Assembly (NCBI GenBank): GCA_019359035.1
Contig: JAHHIC010000076.1
Coordinates: forward strand, 1-64,000
Origin: Scytonematopsis contorta HA4267-MV1
GTDB taxonomy: Bacteria > Cyanobacteriota > Cyanobacteriia > Cyanobacteriales > Nostocaceae
Length of the DNA: 64,000 nt
Direction: 5' to 3'
Positions 16,775 to 25,564 of the stretch are shown here, piece after piece. Made by a program: the position numbers and the translations under genes. The notes beneath the pieces are model-generated. The model was not told where the DNA came from. It saw only the letters and a list, made by a program, of their open reading frames with translations, and did not search any database. Numbering within the stretch: position 1 is the first letter of the stretch; every line of letters begins with the position of its first letter.

Positions 16775-17119
16775 CTAAACTTTTGCTGCTCCAGCATCAA
16801 TTGCATAATCAAATCGCGAAGTATCAATTAAACCAGAATCATTAGTCACAACCTTTTCTGACAAAGATAAAGGAAGTTGTTCAACACGAGCAGTCCCCCC
16901 ATCAATAGCATTAGAGGATTCCTGAGAAGATAAAGCCGACCCTTGAATAGCCGTCATTAACCAGCTAGGAGCTTGACCCGCGTTTATCACAACAGACTCC
17001 GGGTTAGAAGAATCTTGCGAAACAATAGATGTTAAAGGTGCAGCACTACCTGCATTAATGACTACAACATCATCATTAACTGCTTGTACACCATTATTAG
17101 ATTCAATTACGACACGCAT
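16775..17119 (-). CDS. small protein with repeated NAG/DAG motifs in the subtilase locus
   Basis: A 114-residue protein of no family known to me. It contains four related short segments: VVVINAGSAAP, VVINAGQAPSW, NAIDGGTARV and, at the very C-terminus, YAIDAGAAKV. They are separated by Ser/Thr/Asp-rich linkers. There is no signal peptide, transmembrane segment or Cys. AGGAGA lies seven bases upstream of the ATG. It is the last of four same-strand genes with the subtilase and its two partner proteins. A substrate, inhibitor or precursor processed by the protease is a reasonable but unproven idea. Confidence 0.65.
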   Translation of the reverse strand: MRVVIESNNGVQAVNDDVVVINAGSAAPLTSIVSQDSSNPESVVINAGQAPSWLMTAIQGSALSSQESSNAIDGGTARVEQLPLSLSEKVVTNDSGLIDTSRFDYAIDAGAAKV

Positions 17120-17130
17120 TTACAAATCTC

Positions 17131-17385
17131 CTAATTCAAAACAGCGTAACGTGCTTCAATATTTACTGGCTCACTTGTCAAATTTCTAATAGTAACCCAG
17201 TAAGTAATGTAATCATTAGTAGCCCTTTCAACTTCCACATCCCAATCGATTTGCGGTGCGCCACTTTTTGGAGAAGTAGGCACAACATACCAAGCCACAT
17301 GCCATTGTTGCGGCCAATTAAAAGTAAACCATCGCGCAGTTTGGTTTGCTGCCAGTGAACCAGTAAATTGAACTCCAACTCTCAT
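17131..17385 (-). CDS. stand-alone copy of the subtilase C-terminal domain
   Basis: An 84-residue beta-rich protein beginning MRVGVQFTGSLAANQTARWF. It matches the last ~85 residues of the neighbouring protease almost end to end: VGVQFTG, RWFTFNWP, WHV, VVPT, SGxPQI, VERA, YITYW and VNIEAR are shared. The fold is probably a small beta sandwich. The start at 17385 follows AGGGAGA; the longer frame runs through a GCGTCTTT repeat. It may bind the same partner as the protease domain, act as a decoy or chaperone, or be a substrate tag. Confidence 0.75.
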   Translation of the reverse strand: MRVGVQFTGSLAANQTARWFTFNWPQQWHVAWYVVPTSPKSGAPQIDWDVEVERATNDYITYWVTIRNLTSEPVNIEARYAVLN

Positions 17386-17396
17386 AATTTTCTCCC

Positions 17397-17425
17397 TTTG
17401 CGTCTTTGCGTCTTTGCGTGAGATT
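17397..17425. repeat. GCGTCTTT tandem repeat
   Basis: Three short copies of the GCGTCTTT-type repeat common in cyanobacterial spacers. They lie between the protease stop and the next start and extend a spurious upstream reading frame. Confidence 0.7.
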
Positions 17426-17445
17426 CCAAAATATTCCGTAAACAA

Positions 17446-19218
17446 TCACCAACCCAGCACAGCAAAACGTGCCTCAATATTCACAGCCTCAGAGCTAACA
17501 TTAGTGATATTAATCCAGTAAGTAATATAACTATCCGATGCTCGCTCCACCTGAACTTGCCATTTAATTTGAGGACTTCCAGAGCGTGGTGTAGTCGGTA
17601 CAACAGTCCAAATTACATGCCAGTGAGCAGGCCAGTTAAATGTGAACCAACGGTTAGTTTCCCCAGCACCAACAGTTCCTGTAAATTGAACCCCAACCCA
17701 ATATGAAGTTTCCAGCGCTTTAGGAATCAGTTGCCGTAAATTTGGACGATTACCAATTCGTTGACTAACAGGGCGCCCAGGAGCATCTTGTTGAGGAGAA
17801 CCAGTAGACCGCAACAATTCTCTAGCACGAGCAGGACTGAGTGGTATTCTCCCATAAGCTCGCAAAACCCCTTGAACAGAACCCAAAGCACCAACAACAA
17901 TAGGAGAAGCACTAGATGTACCGCTAAAGGTATCGGTATACCATTTATCTCGGTTGTTAACATCATCTGGGTCTCTCCACAAATCGCCATAGCCTGTAGT
18001 TGTGACCTCTCTTCCCCAACCTTGAGCATCAATCAACCTACCGTAATTAGAAAAGTCAAGACGAGAGCGGTCGGGTCCGTGGTCGCGACTATGAGTTCCA
18101 GGAGGTGGCGCACCTGCACCCACAACAATTGCACCTGAATCTAGAGGATTCCGTTTGTAAGGATTACGCCACCAGCTAGGAAACGGACCAAATGGGGCAC
18201 TGGGATTTGTATCATAGATGGTATCATCCAAGTTTTCCCTTCCATTTCCTGCAGCTTCTACCACAATAATGCCGCGACTGGAAGCGTAGCGAATAGCAGC
18301 GTAATCATCCGGCCACCATTCGATTGCTACATATCCCTGTTGGTCGGCTCTACCTTGGAAATTAAACCGTGGTCCAGCTCTGTGAATTTCTAATAGCATA
18401 ATATCGCCTGGGCGCAGCTTATCTGCGGCTTGGCGAATTGCACTAGCGCTAGGAATTGTTGTAAAAGAAATAGCACTGACACGAGCGTCTGGAGAAATTC
18501 CAGTTACTCCAAAGCTATTCTCGTCACCTCCAATTTCCCCAATAACTGCAGTCCCATGATTAGAATCGCTAGAATTATCACCAGCCAAGACTCCACCTTG
18601 GTTTAGTCTTAAATCTTCGTGGGTGAAGCGCCACCCCCATTCCAAATCTATGACATTGACATTTGCACCTTTACCACCTGCAACAGTCCAAGCATACCGC
18701 GCATCAACTCCAGAAGGAGCCGCATTCAAATAAATCTGACGGTCAACAAAATTAGGAGTTGCAGCAGGAGCTTCATCAACTGGAAGAATCAAATTCTTTG
18801 TCAACTCAGGAATTTCCAGAGGTGCAATCGCTAATTCCACTGGTGGTTTAACAAAAGCTGCTTCAATCGCATCTTGCTGTTGTAAGCGTTGCGCTAAATC
18901 ATCCAAGCGTTCATCTGGAGCATCAACATGATAAAAAATTGACAAATCTGGTATCTCTATTCCTTCCTCTGATGAAATAGATGCTGCTTCTTGTATTAGT
19001 CGCTCTTCACTAATACCGAATAATGGTTCTAAACTGATACCTTCTGTTGTTAGCAATTCTGACAGTGGTGAAACATCAGCGGTAGTTGCTGATACCACAC
19101 CATCTGTAGTTGCCCGCAATCCAACCTCGCTTTTTGCGATAACAATTAGCTCGCGTTTGCTAAGTATATTTTCGGACGCGGGAAAACTGCCAGAAGGAGT
19201 AACGCCTCCATTGGTCAT
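17446..19218 (-). CDS. subtilisin-like (S8) serine protease with C-terminal beta domain
   Basis: A 590-residue S8 peptidase. The catalytic triad is seen as Asp191 (VIDLEWGW), His221 (NHGTAV) and Ser435 (GTSSASP), with the oxyanion Asn325 in AAGNG. Residues 1-150 form a propeptide-like region (DERLDDLAQRLQQQDAIEAAF...KPP) without a clear signal peptide. Residues about 505-590 are a separate beta domain that recurs as the stand-alone protein at 17131-17385. The Glu/Trp-rich insert near 296-304 is unusual. Lack of an export signal suggests cytoplasmic action or leaderless export. It shares strand and close spacing with its neighbours. Confidence 0.88.
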   Translation of the reverse strand: MTNGGVTPSGSFPASENILSKRELIVIAKSEVGLRATTDGVVSATTADVSPLSELLTTEGISLEPLFGISEERLIQEAASISSEEGIEIPDLSIFYHVDAPDERLDDLAQRLQQQDAIEAAFVKPPVELAIAPLEIPELTKNLILPVDEAPAATPNFVDRQIYLNAAPSGVDARYAWTVAGGKGANVNVIDLEWGWRFTHEDLRLNQGGVLAGDNSSDSNHGTAVIGEIGGDENSFGVTGISPDARVSAISFTTIPSASAIRQAADKLRPGDIMLLEIHRAGPRFNFQGRADQQGYVAIEWWPDDYAAIRYASSRGIIVVEAAGNGRENLDDTIYDTNPSAPFGPFPSWWRNPYKRNPLDSGAIVVGAGAPPPGTHSRDHGPDRSRLDFSNYGRLIDAQGWGREVTTTGYGDLWRDPDDVNNRDKWYTDTFSGTSSASPIVVGALGSVQGVLRAYGRIPLSPARARELLRSTGSPQQDAPGRPVSQRIGNRPNLRQLIPKALETSYWVGVQFTGTVGAGETNRWFTFNWPAHWHVIWTVVPTTPRSGSPQIKWQVQVERASDSYITYWINITNVSSEAVNIEARFAVLGW

Positions 19219-19261
19219 GATTAGTTCTCCTTAATGTAATTGGTCTTTTTTGTTTTTTGTC

Positions 19262-19702
19262 TTATGGCATCTCATCCAGTGGCTTAAGATAAGCAGACTC
19301 AACAGCAGTACAAGCTTGAAAACGCTCAACAGCTTGCTTTGCTATTGCCTGATTTGGCACACTGAGAGTAAAGTATTTGACTAAATTAACGTCGTTTGTC
19401 TCGTGTAGTGGTTGCAACTCAACACCCAAGTCCTTAGCCACTTGCTGTACTTCTTGAGATGTTTGTGTCGCTGGTAGATTTCCCTGTAAAGCAAGCGCTG
19501 TTTTTGTCTGCACCTGAATAATTACGTTCATTGCCATTTCTCCTGAACTACTCAAAGGGCACGTCGAATTTTGACAGGTAAAATTTCCGTCATTGCTTTG
19601 TGCTAAAGATACTTGGTAGTATGCTCCACCAATCATTAGCGTAGAGAATATAATTGCGACCGTGCCCAAACTCCATTTATTAAGTTTTTTAAGATTTTGC
19701 AT
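19262..19702 (-). CDS. exported stand-alone propeptide-like protein of the subtilase locus
   Basis: A 146-residue protein with a signal-anchor or signal peptide (KKLNKWSLGTVAIIFSTLM...SLAQ) and two Cys in FTCQNSTCP. The C-terminal part (VKYFTLSVP...AVERFQACTAVESAYLKPLDEMP) parallels the protease propeptide segment DERLDDLAQRL...AIEAAFVKPP and resembles an I9-type inhibitor fold. It precedes the protease gene by 43 bp on the same strand. A trans-acting inhibitor or folding helper, exported to the periplasm, is the best guess. Confidence 0.6.
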   Translation of the reverse strand: MQNLKKLNKWSLGTVAIIFSTLMIGGAYYQVSLAQSNDGNFTCQNSTCPLSSSGEMAMNVIIQVQTKTALALQGNLPATQTSQEVQQVAKDLGVELQPLHETNDVNLVKYFTLSVPNQAIAKQAVERFQACTAVESAYLKPLDEMP

Positions 19703-20075
19703 CTTAACTTTATCCCCTATTTTTAACGAGTTACGATATTTGTTTAAACTCGCGCTGATAGGGTTGGTCAGGATTAATGGTGATAATTTAGCTGCAACTC
19801 ATACCATGACATCCCACAGCGATTGGTTTTCGTTCTACTTAGTAGTGTGGCTGAGTTATTTATTTAGTGACTCTATAACTAAAGTACCTTGCTTAACACA
19901 GTTGTACATTACCCAAAAGGGTACTTAATATTATTTGAGGAAGAATTAAATTAATTATTTCTTAATAAAATAATCTTTTAATTTGCACAATTTGTTAGTC
20001 TCATTCTTGTGGGGTGGGCATCCTTGCCCGCCCGATTATTTTTAACTCACTCAAAATTTGCTGTAATATAAAAAA
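19703..20075. other. spacer with one dispersed repeat
   Basis: 373 bp without a gene. It holds the probable promoter of the exported protein and, at 20007-20034, a GGGGTGGGCATCCTTGCCCG repeat (reverse orientation of the 1187 family) after the porin stop that could serve as its terminator. Confidence 0.55.
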
Positions 20076-21683
20076 TTAAAATTCAAAAGTAGTCCGAACA
20101 GCACCAACAAAAATCGTGCTGTTATTATCATTATGCTGAGGATTAGTAATAACAAACAAACCAGGAGTAAGGGAAATATTATCACTAAGTTGAAATCGAT
20201 AAAATCCTTCTATATGAAAAGACGTACCCCTATCTACAACTTGAGTGCTACTTGTAACTTTTGGTGGCATTCCCAATACAAAACCAGCTAGATTACCCTT
20301 TCCACCCAAATCAGGTAAAGCCAAACTGACAGCATAATTTAAAATATCTGCATCATCATTGCTCACTTGTGACTCCGCTTTAGTATAACCTACCCAACCA
20401 GAAATAATGAATTGAGGGTTAACTCTAAAGCTAGTTTCTAAACTAAAGCTATTTGCCGTAGTCGAAACATTTCCAAATGGTCTTATTGCAGTTAAACTAC
20501 CTGTACTTCCAGTTAAATCGACTCCACTGTCTCCTCCTCCTGCATAATAGGAATGTATATAATTAAAGGCAATTCCTAAATTTTTTGAAGGTTGAAAAGT
20601 GATATTACCTAAAGCTGCATAATTACCATCAAATAAACCATTTTTTTCAGTGGGTATTGCGGCATCATTGGTCAGGTAAGCAACAGCGAGATTAGTACTT
20701 TTATTCAATTCATAATTAATACCTAACCCTGTCCCTTCCATACTTCGCAAAATCGGATTATATCGACCAAATCGAGAAATTGCACCGCTCCCACTACTTT
20801 CTAAAGGGTTCAAAGGTTCAGCAATATCATCTAATTCCATTTCATAAACAGCAAGCGTTACCTTGATACGCTCACCAATGGGAAAAGCATAATATACCTC
20901 ATCCAAACCGACATCATTACCTGTATCTTCATCAAAACTCAAACGAGTCATAGAAGTTCCGGTAACATTCTCATCAAAATCAATAATATTTCCTGATTCC
21001 AAACGGATATTTAATTCATCCTTTCCAGTAAAACTAGTTAATAAATTTAAACGTACACGATTGGCAAGTATTATATTGTTGTCTAATTTTTGGTTATTAT
21101 TAGGATTATTATCGGCATCCGCAACACTATCACCAAAAACACCCGCAATCGTGAATATTGCCTCACCTTCGAGCTTGGTTGTTGTAGAAAATTGATTAGC
21201 TTCTAATTCAGCAGTTTTAGCTTCTAAAGTATCAACTCGACTGCGTAGTGTCGCAAGTTCAGCAGAAAATTCTTCTTGCAGTTTACGAATAGTATTCAAA
21301 TCTTGTCGCGTTGCTAAATTATTTCTTGCAGTTACAATTAATTCTTGTACTCTTTGCAAGCAAGCATTCAACCCAGCAGCAAACTCATATCGCGTTATTG
21401 CTCGATTTCCGCGAAATGTCCCGTTAGGATATCCTGCGATACAGCCATATCTTTCTACCAAAGATTGTAATGCTTGAAATGCCCAATCTGTTGGTTGTAC
21501 ATCGGAAAGCTGAGAAACTGAAGTTACTTGGGATAATTCACTTGTATATTCGCTTGTATATTCACTTGTATCAGCTTTAGCTTTACTGACTTGAGAAAAG
21601 CTTGGTGTTGAAATAATGAATATGCTCAATATATTGATGGTGAATGTAGATGCTAAGAGTATATTTTTAGAGGATTTCTTCAT
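20076..21683 (-). CDS. SLH-domain iron-uptake porin (OprB-like)
   Basis: A 535-residue outer-membrane porin. It has an N-terminal signal peptide, then a repetitive EYTSEYTSEL linker, then an SLH domain (SVSQLSDVQPTDWAFQALQ...ITRYEFAAGLNAC, about 55-115). A coiled coil (about 120-165) and a C-terminal beta-barrel ending in Phe follow (VGAVRTTFEF). Such proteins anchor the outer membrane to peptidoglycan and pass inorganic ions, including iron. It starts only 8 bp after a histidine-kinase stop codon, so it is probably cotranscribed with that kinase. A paralog is at 35452-37149. Confidence 0.88.
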   Translation of the reverse strand: MKKSSKNILLASTFTINILSIFIISTPSFSQVSKAKADTSEYTSEYTSELSQVTSVSQLSDVQPTDWAFQALQSLVERYGCIAGYPNGTFRGNRAITRYEFAAGLNACLQRVQELIVTARNNLATRQDLNTIRKLQEEFSAELATLRSRVDTLEAKTAELEANQFSTTTKLEGEAIFTIAGVFGDSVADADNNPNNNQKLDNNIILANRVRLNLLTSFTGKDELNIRLESGNIIDFDENVTGTSMTRLSFDEDTGNDVGLDEVYYAFPIGERIKVTLAVYEMELDDIAEPLNPLESSGSGAISRFGRYNPILRSMEGTGLGINYELNKSTNLAVAYLTNDAAIPTEKNGLFDGNYAALGNITFQPSKNLGIAFNYIHSYYAGGGDSGVDLTGSTGSLTAIRPFGNVSTTANSFSLETSFRVNPQFIISGWVGYTKAESQVSNDDADILNYAVSLALPDLGGKGNLAGFVLGMPPKVTSSTQVVDRGTSFHIEGFYRFQLSDNISLTPGLFVITNPQHNDNNSTIFVGAVRTTFEF

Positions 21684-21691
21684 TTTGTTGA

Positions 21692-23233
21692 TTACGATAA
21701 TTCTAAAGGTAAAATCAAAGTAAACGTCGAGCCTTCTCCCGGTTTACTTTCGAGTGTGATTTCTCCTTTGTGGGCTTCGACAATAGCCTGAACTATAGAC
21801 AGTCCTAAACCAGCACCTTCAGAACGACGACGACTATTTGCAGCACGAGCAAAACGCTGAAATATTCGCTTTTGGTCAACTTCTACAATTCCTTCCCCAG
21901 TATCGCGCACCCAAAAACTAAATTTATCTTTGTTAATAAGTGAACCCAAAGAAATTGTATCGGTAGTTGTAGTATATTGAGTTGCATTTTGTGCTAGATT
22001 CATAACTGCTTGAGTCAAACGCTGACGGTCTGCAATAATTTTACCTTTCCCAACCCTTTCTAGCTGCCAGTTTCGTTCAGCCAAAGCTCTAACTTTAGTA
22101 AATATTTCTTCAGTTAAAATAGCAATATCGACTGTTTCTAACTGTAAAAAATCAGGATGCTCTGCTTTTGCCAACAATATTAAATCATTAACGAATCGCT
22201 CCATCCGTTCTAATTCGTCATTCACTAAAACGATAGTTTCTTCTACTTCTTGTGGGTCATCATTATTCATCAACTCCAAATTACCGCGAATAATAGTAAT
22301 TGGTGTTCTGAGTTCATGTCCAGCATCATTAATAAAATTGCGCTGACTCACAAAAGCATTTTGCAATCTGTCCATCATTTCGTTAAAGGTATTTGCAAGT
22401 TCTGCAAGTTCTCCATCTCCATCTATATTAATTCGTTGGCTTAAATCGGATTCGCTGATATTTCGCGCAGTTCGTGTTAATAAACGCAAGGGGGCAAGAA
22501 TTTTTCCAGAAGCAAACCAAGCTAAAATCAAAGCCAGAAATAGGACTCCTGAACCGACCTGAATAATAACTGCGACAGCCTCTAAAACTTCTCCTCGCTC
22601 CCCAGATGTAGGATTGGCAATAACGAATACACCCATAACTTGACCGTTTATTTTTACAGGTTTGGCAAAATAAACAATACTCTCAATGCTACTACCAGGA
22701 AGAATTTCCTCTCCCCTTTTTGATTCAGTTAATTTAGCCCACTTGATAATTAATTGCGAATCTCGGCTCAATTCTTTTGGTCTTGCTCTGGGACTTGATT
22801 TGTAAAATCTTTCCTCTGTTAATGCGATTAAAAATGTATCATCTTCTGGAAGTTGATTCCCTAAAAATGCATCAAAAAATTCCTCTAACTCTTCTTGGGT
22901 TTTTGGAATTGCAATTAGGCGTTTATCTGCTTTTCTCAGTTGATTTGCTGCTTCATGTGTAGCTGTACCTTCAATTTCATCAGGAACCGCTGATATACCG
23001 CCAATTAGTTCTTCAAAGACCTGCATTTTTTCTGTTATTTCCCTATTTACACGATTATTTACCCTGACATATAGAACATGTCGAAAAGCAGGCACAAAAA
23101 TTGTAAATATAAAGCCAAAAATTAGGATATACCAAAGTAAAATTTGGGTACGTGTAGACCAAAAAAAACCTTTACCGCTTGAATAGTGGTTCGTTACTTT
23201 TGCTGGTTGCCGATTGCCCTGATGTCTCCACAT
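21692..23233 (-). CDS. membrane sensor histidine kinase
   Basis: A 513-residue sensor kinase. It has two transmembrane helices (about 27-48 and 225-245) around a 175-residue extracytoplasmic sensor, a HAMP domain, HisKA with the phospho-acceptor in HELRTPITIIRGN, and an HATPase_c domain with N box (NLAQNATQYT) and G boxes (DTGEGI, GAGLGLSIV). It is a close paralog of the kinase at 23901-25475. A receiver-only regulator lies between the two kinases. It is probably cotranscribed with the porin gene that follows. Confidence 0.92.
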   Translation of the reverse strand: MWRHQGNRQPAKVTNHYSSGKGFFWSTRTQILLWYILIFGFIFTIFVPAFRHVLYVRVNNRVNREITEKMQVFEELIGGISAVPDEIEGTATHEAANQLRKADKRLIAIPKTQEELEEFFDAFLGNQLPEDDTFLIALTEERFYKSSPRARPKELSRDSQLIIKWAKLTESKRGEEILPGSSIESIVYFAKPVKINGQVMGVFVIANPTSGERGEVLEAVAVIIQVGSGVLFLALILAWFASGKILAPLRLLTRTARNISESDLSQRINIDGDGELAELANTFNEMMDRLQNAFVSQRNFINDAGHELRTPITIIRGNLELMNNDDPQEVEETIVLVNDELERMERFVNDLILLAKAEHPDFLQLETVDIAILTEEIFTKVRALAERNWQLERVGKGKIIADRQRLTQAVMNLAQNATQYTTTTDTISLGSLINKDKFSFWVRDTGEGIVEVDQKRIFQRFARAANSRRRSEGAGLGLSIVQAIVEAHKGEITLESKPGEGSTFTLILPLELS

Positions 23234-23377
23234 TAGTAATAGTTATTGTTTATTTATCGCTAGTAAGTATAAATAATTTAGTAATCTGTGATATTAATTA
23301 TAAGATTACTTGTAAGATAAAATAAATAAAAATCGAGTGGATTTGTGATACAAAGTGTAATTTTATAGAAGTTCAAC

Positions 23378-23737
23378 CTAAATAGGGCAATAAGATTTAA
23401 CTTTTTCTAATAAATCGCTAAATTTAAATGGTTTAGTTACGTAATCATTCGCACCCAAATTTAAGGCTGTGATACGATTACTTTCATCGGTGAGAGCGGT
23501 AACAATTATAATGGGTAAATCTTCTCCTTGACTACGGAGTTCTTGTAAAACAGCCCAGCCATCCTTAATTGGTAAACCTAAATCGAGTAAAAGTAACTTA
23601 AATTCTTCCTGTGTAACTTTTTGCACTGCTTCCTGTCCGTCGGATGCAACAACAGGGTTAAACCCACTTTTACGTAATCCTTTTTCTATAAAAGCGGCTA
23701 AACGAGCTTCGTCTTCAGCGATGAGTATGCGATTCAT
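23378..23737 (-). CDS. receiver-only response regulator (OmpR-type receiver)
   Basis: A 119-residue single-domain response regulator. The acidic pocket is in IAEDEARL, the phosphorylation site is Asp in LLLLDLGLP near residue 52, and the switch Thr (VTAL) and Lys (TKPF) are present. It matches OmpR-family receivers but stops just after the receiver, with no DNA-binding domain. It lies between two related histidine kinases on the same strand and may act in a phosphorelay or as a phosphate sink. A close paralog is at 37922-38278. Confidence 0.9.
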   Translation of the reverse strand: MNRILIAEDEARLAAFIEKGLRKSGFNPVVASDGQEAVQKVTQEEFKLLLLDLGLPIKDGWAVLQELRSQGEDLPIIIVTALTDESNRITALNLGANDYVTKPFKFSDLLEKVKSYCPI

Positions 23738-23900
23738 GATATAAATTTGCTTCTAGGTATGGAAGCATTGCTTTTGTTTTATTCAAGTATAAAGCAATAC
23801 AAGTATTGTTTTACATGTTAGCAACACCACATGATAGCTTATAGTTAGTAAATCCTGACCTACTTAATAATTATTTTCCTATTTTCTTACTTTTTGCTTA

Positions 23901-25475
23901 CTAGTGTTTTGTTAGTTTTATAGGTATAACTACAGTAAAAGTCGAGCCAATTCCCAATTGACTTTTAAGATAGACTTTACCACCATGAGCTTGAGTTATA
24001 GCTTTAACAATAGATAATCCTAGACCTGCACCATCAGAACGTCGGCGACTGGTTGCTGTTCGTGCAAACCTTTCAAAAATTCGCTTATGGTCGGAAGTTG
24101 CTATACCTTCCCCTGTATCTTGCACCCAAAAGCGGACTTTACTTTTGGATATTCCTGAACCAATAGATATATTATCATCATCCTTGGTATACTGAACGGC
24201 ATTTTGTGCTAAGTTCATAATTACTTGAGTCAATCGCTGACGGTCTACAAACATTTCACCCGTGGCAACTGTATCTAATTGCCAGTTCCGTGGTGCTAAC
24301 GCTTTGAGCTTACTAAAAATTTCTTCTGTAAAACTAGCTACATCAACTGTTTCTAGGCGCAAAAAGTCAGGACGTTCCGCTTTTACCAGCAAACTCAAAT
24401 CATCGACAAAGCGACTCATCCGGTCTAATTCATCTATCACTAGCGCAAGAGTTTCTTTTTGTTCGTCTGGGTCATCTCCCATTAGTTCCAGATGACCGCG
24501 AATAATAGTGATGGGGGTACGGAGTTCGTGTCCAGCATCGTTAAGAAAATCTCGCTGAGTTACAAAAGCTGCCTCTAACCTGTCCATCATGGTATTAAAT
24601 GTACTTGCTAGTTGGGCGATTTCTCCTCCTCCTTGTACGGGGATACGTTTTGTTAATTCTGATTCATTAATCTCCCGCGCTGTAGTTGTTAGTGTACGTA
24701 ACGGAGTCAGGATTTTCCCGGATACAACCCAAGCAAATATCAGCGCCACAAACAATACAAATGCATTCACTTCAAACACAACTTTTAATGCTTCCAAACC
24801 CTCTTCCCGTTCTCCTGCGGTGGTATGGGCAATTACCAAAACACCCATTAATTCACCTTTTATTTTGATGGGTTCGGCAACATAAAGAACGCTGTCGATA
24901 TTTGGGTCATCGAATTCTACTTCCGCTTGGGAAGTTTGAGTCAATTTTTTCCAACGCTCCATTAAATCAGAATCGACATCTATCACATTGGGTAGTCCTC
25001 GCGGGTTCGACTTATGAAATTTATCCTTAACTATGGCAATCAAAAATACATCATCATCCGGTAGTTCGTCGCTGAGGTGAATTTCAAGCACCCTGGTTAG
25101 TTCCTGGAGGTTTTGTGGAGGTTCCCAAAGAACTTCGTCATTGCGTCTTCGTAGCCGTGCTAAATCTTCTTCATCTGCACTTTTCAACCCTTTAGCAACA
25201 ATACCTTTAAATTCTTCGACTTCTTCCACTAACTCCTGCTGCATTCGCGTTTGAATCCTACCATAAAGACGCTGGCGAATAGTTGGTAGGGCAATAGCGA
25301 TAAAAACAGTCATTAGTGCCAAGTACCATAGTAAAATTCTGGTACGGGCTTCACCAAAGACTCTGAACCATCTTGTGTGGAAATTTATCAGATGGTTATT
25401 TAATTTGTCTTTTGCATCTCTTTGTTGTTTATCCACACTTGTTAAACTTAAGTACAAGTATAATTGTATATACAT
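23901..25475 (-). CDS. membrane sensor histidine kinase
   Basis: A 524-residue kinase paralogous to that at 21692-23233, with the same order: TM helix, extracytoplasmic sensor (DDDVFLIAIVKDKFHKSNP), second TM helix, HAMP, HisKA (HELRTPITIIRGH) and HATPase_c (NLAQNAVQYT, DTGEGIA, GAGLGLSIVKA). The N-terminal 35 residues before the first TM are poorly supported, and a start nearer the helix is possible. It is the first gene of a kinase-receiver-kinase-porin run. Confidence 0.9.
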   Translation of the reverse strand: MYIQLYLYLSLTSVDKQQRDAKDKLNNHLINFHTRWFRVFGEARTRILLWYLALMTVFIAIALPTIRQRLYGRIQTRMQQELVEEVEEFKGIVAKGLKSADEEDLARLRRRNDEVLWEPPQNLQELTRVLEIHLSDELPDDDVFLIAIVKDKFHKSNPRGLPNVIDVDSDLMERWKKLTQTSQAEVEFDDPNIDSVLYVAEPIKIKGELMGVLVIAHTTAGEREEGLEALKVVFEVNAFVLFVALIFAWVVSGKILTPLRTLTTTAREINESELTKRIPVQGGGEIAQLASTFNTMMDRLEAAFVTQRDFLNDAGHELRTPITIIRGHLELMGDDPDEQKETLALVIDELDRMSRFVDDLSLLVKAERPDFLRLETVDVASFTEEIFSKLKALAPRNWQLDTVATGEMFVDRQRLTQVIMNLAQNAVQYTKDDDNISIGSGISKSKVRFWVQDTGEGIATSDHKRIFERFARTATSRRRSDGAGLGLSIVKAITQAHGGKVYLKSQLGIGSTFTVVIPIKLTKH

Positions 25476-25513
25476 TTATCATAAATATTTATATTAAAAA
25501 CAAACCACAAAAT

Positions 25514-25541
25514 GTAGAGACGCGATTAATCGCGTCTCTAC
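25514..25541. repeat. perfect 28-bp GACG-hairpin palindrome
   Basis: GTAGAGACGCGATT is followed directly by its exact complement AATCGCGTCTCTAC. It lies between the glycosyltransferase stop (25565) and the kinase start and could terminate the glycosyltransferase operon. Confidence 0.85.
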
Positions 25542-25564
25542 ATAATCTATATTATTTGTGAAAA

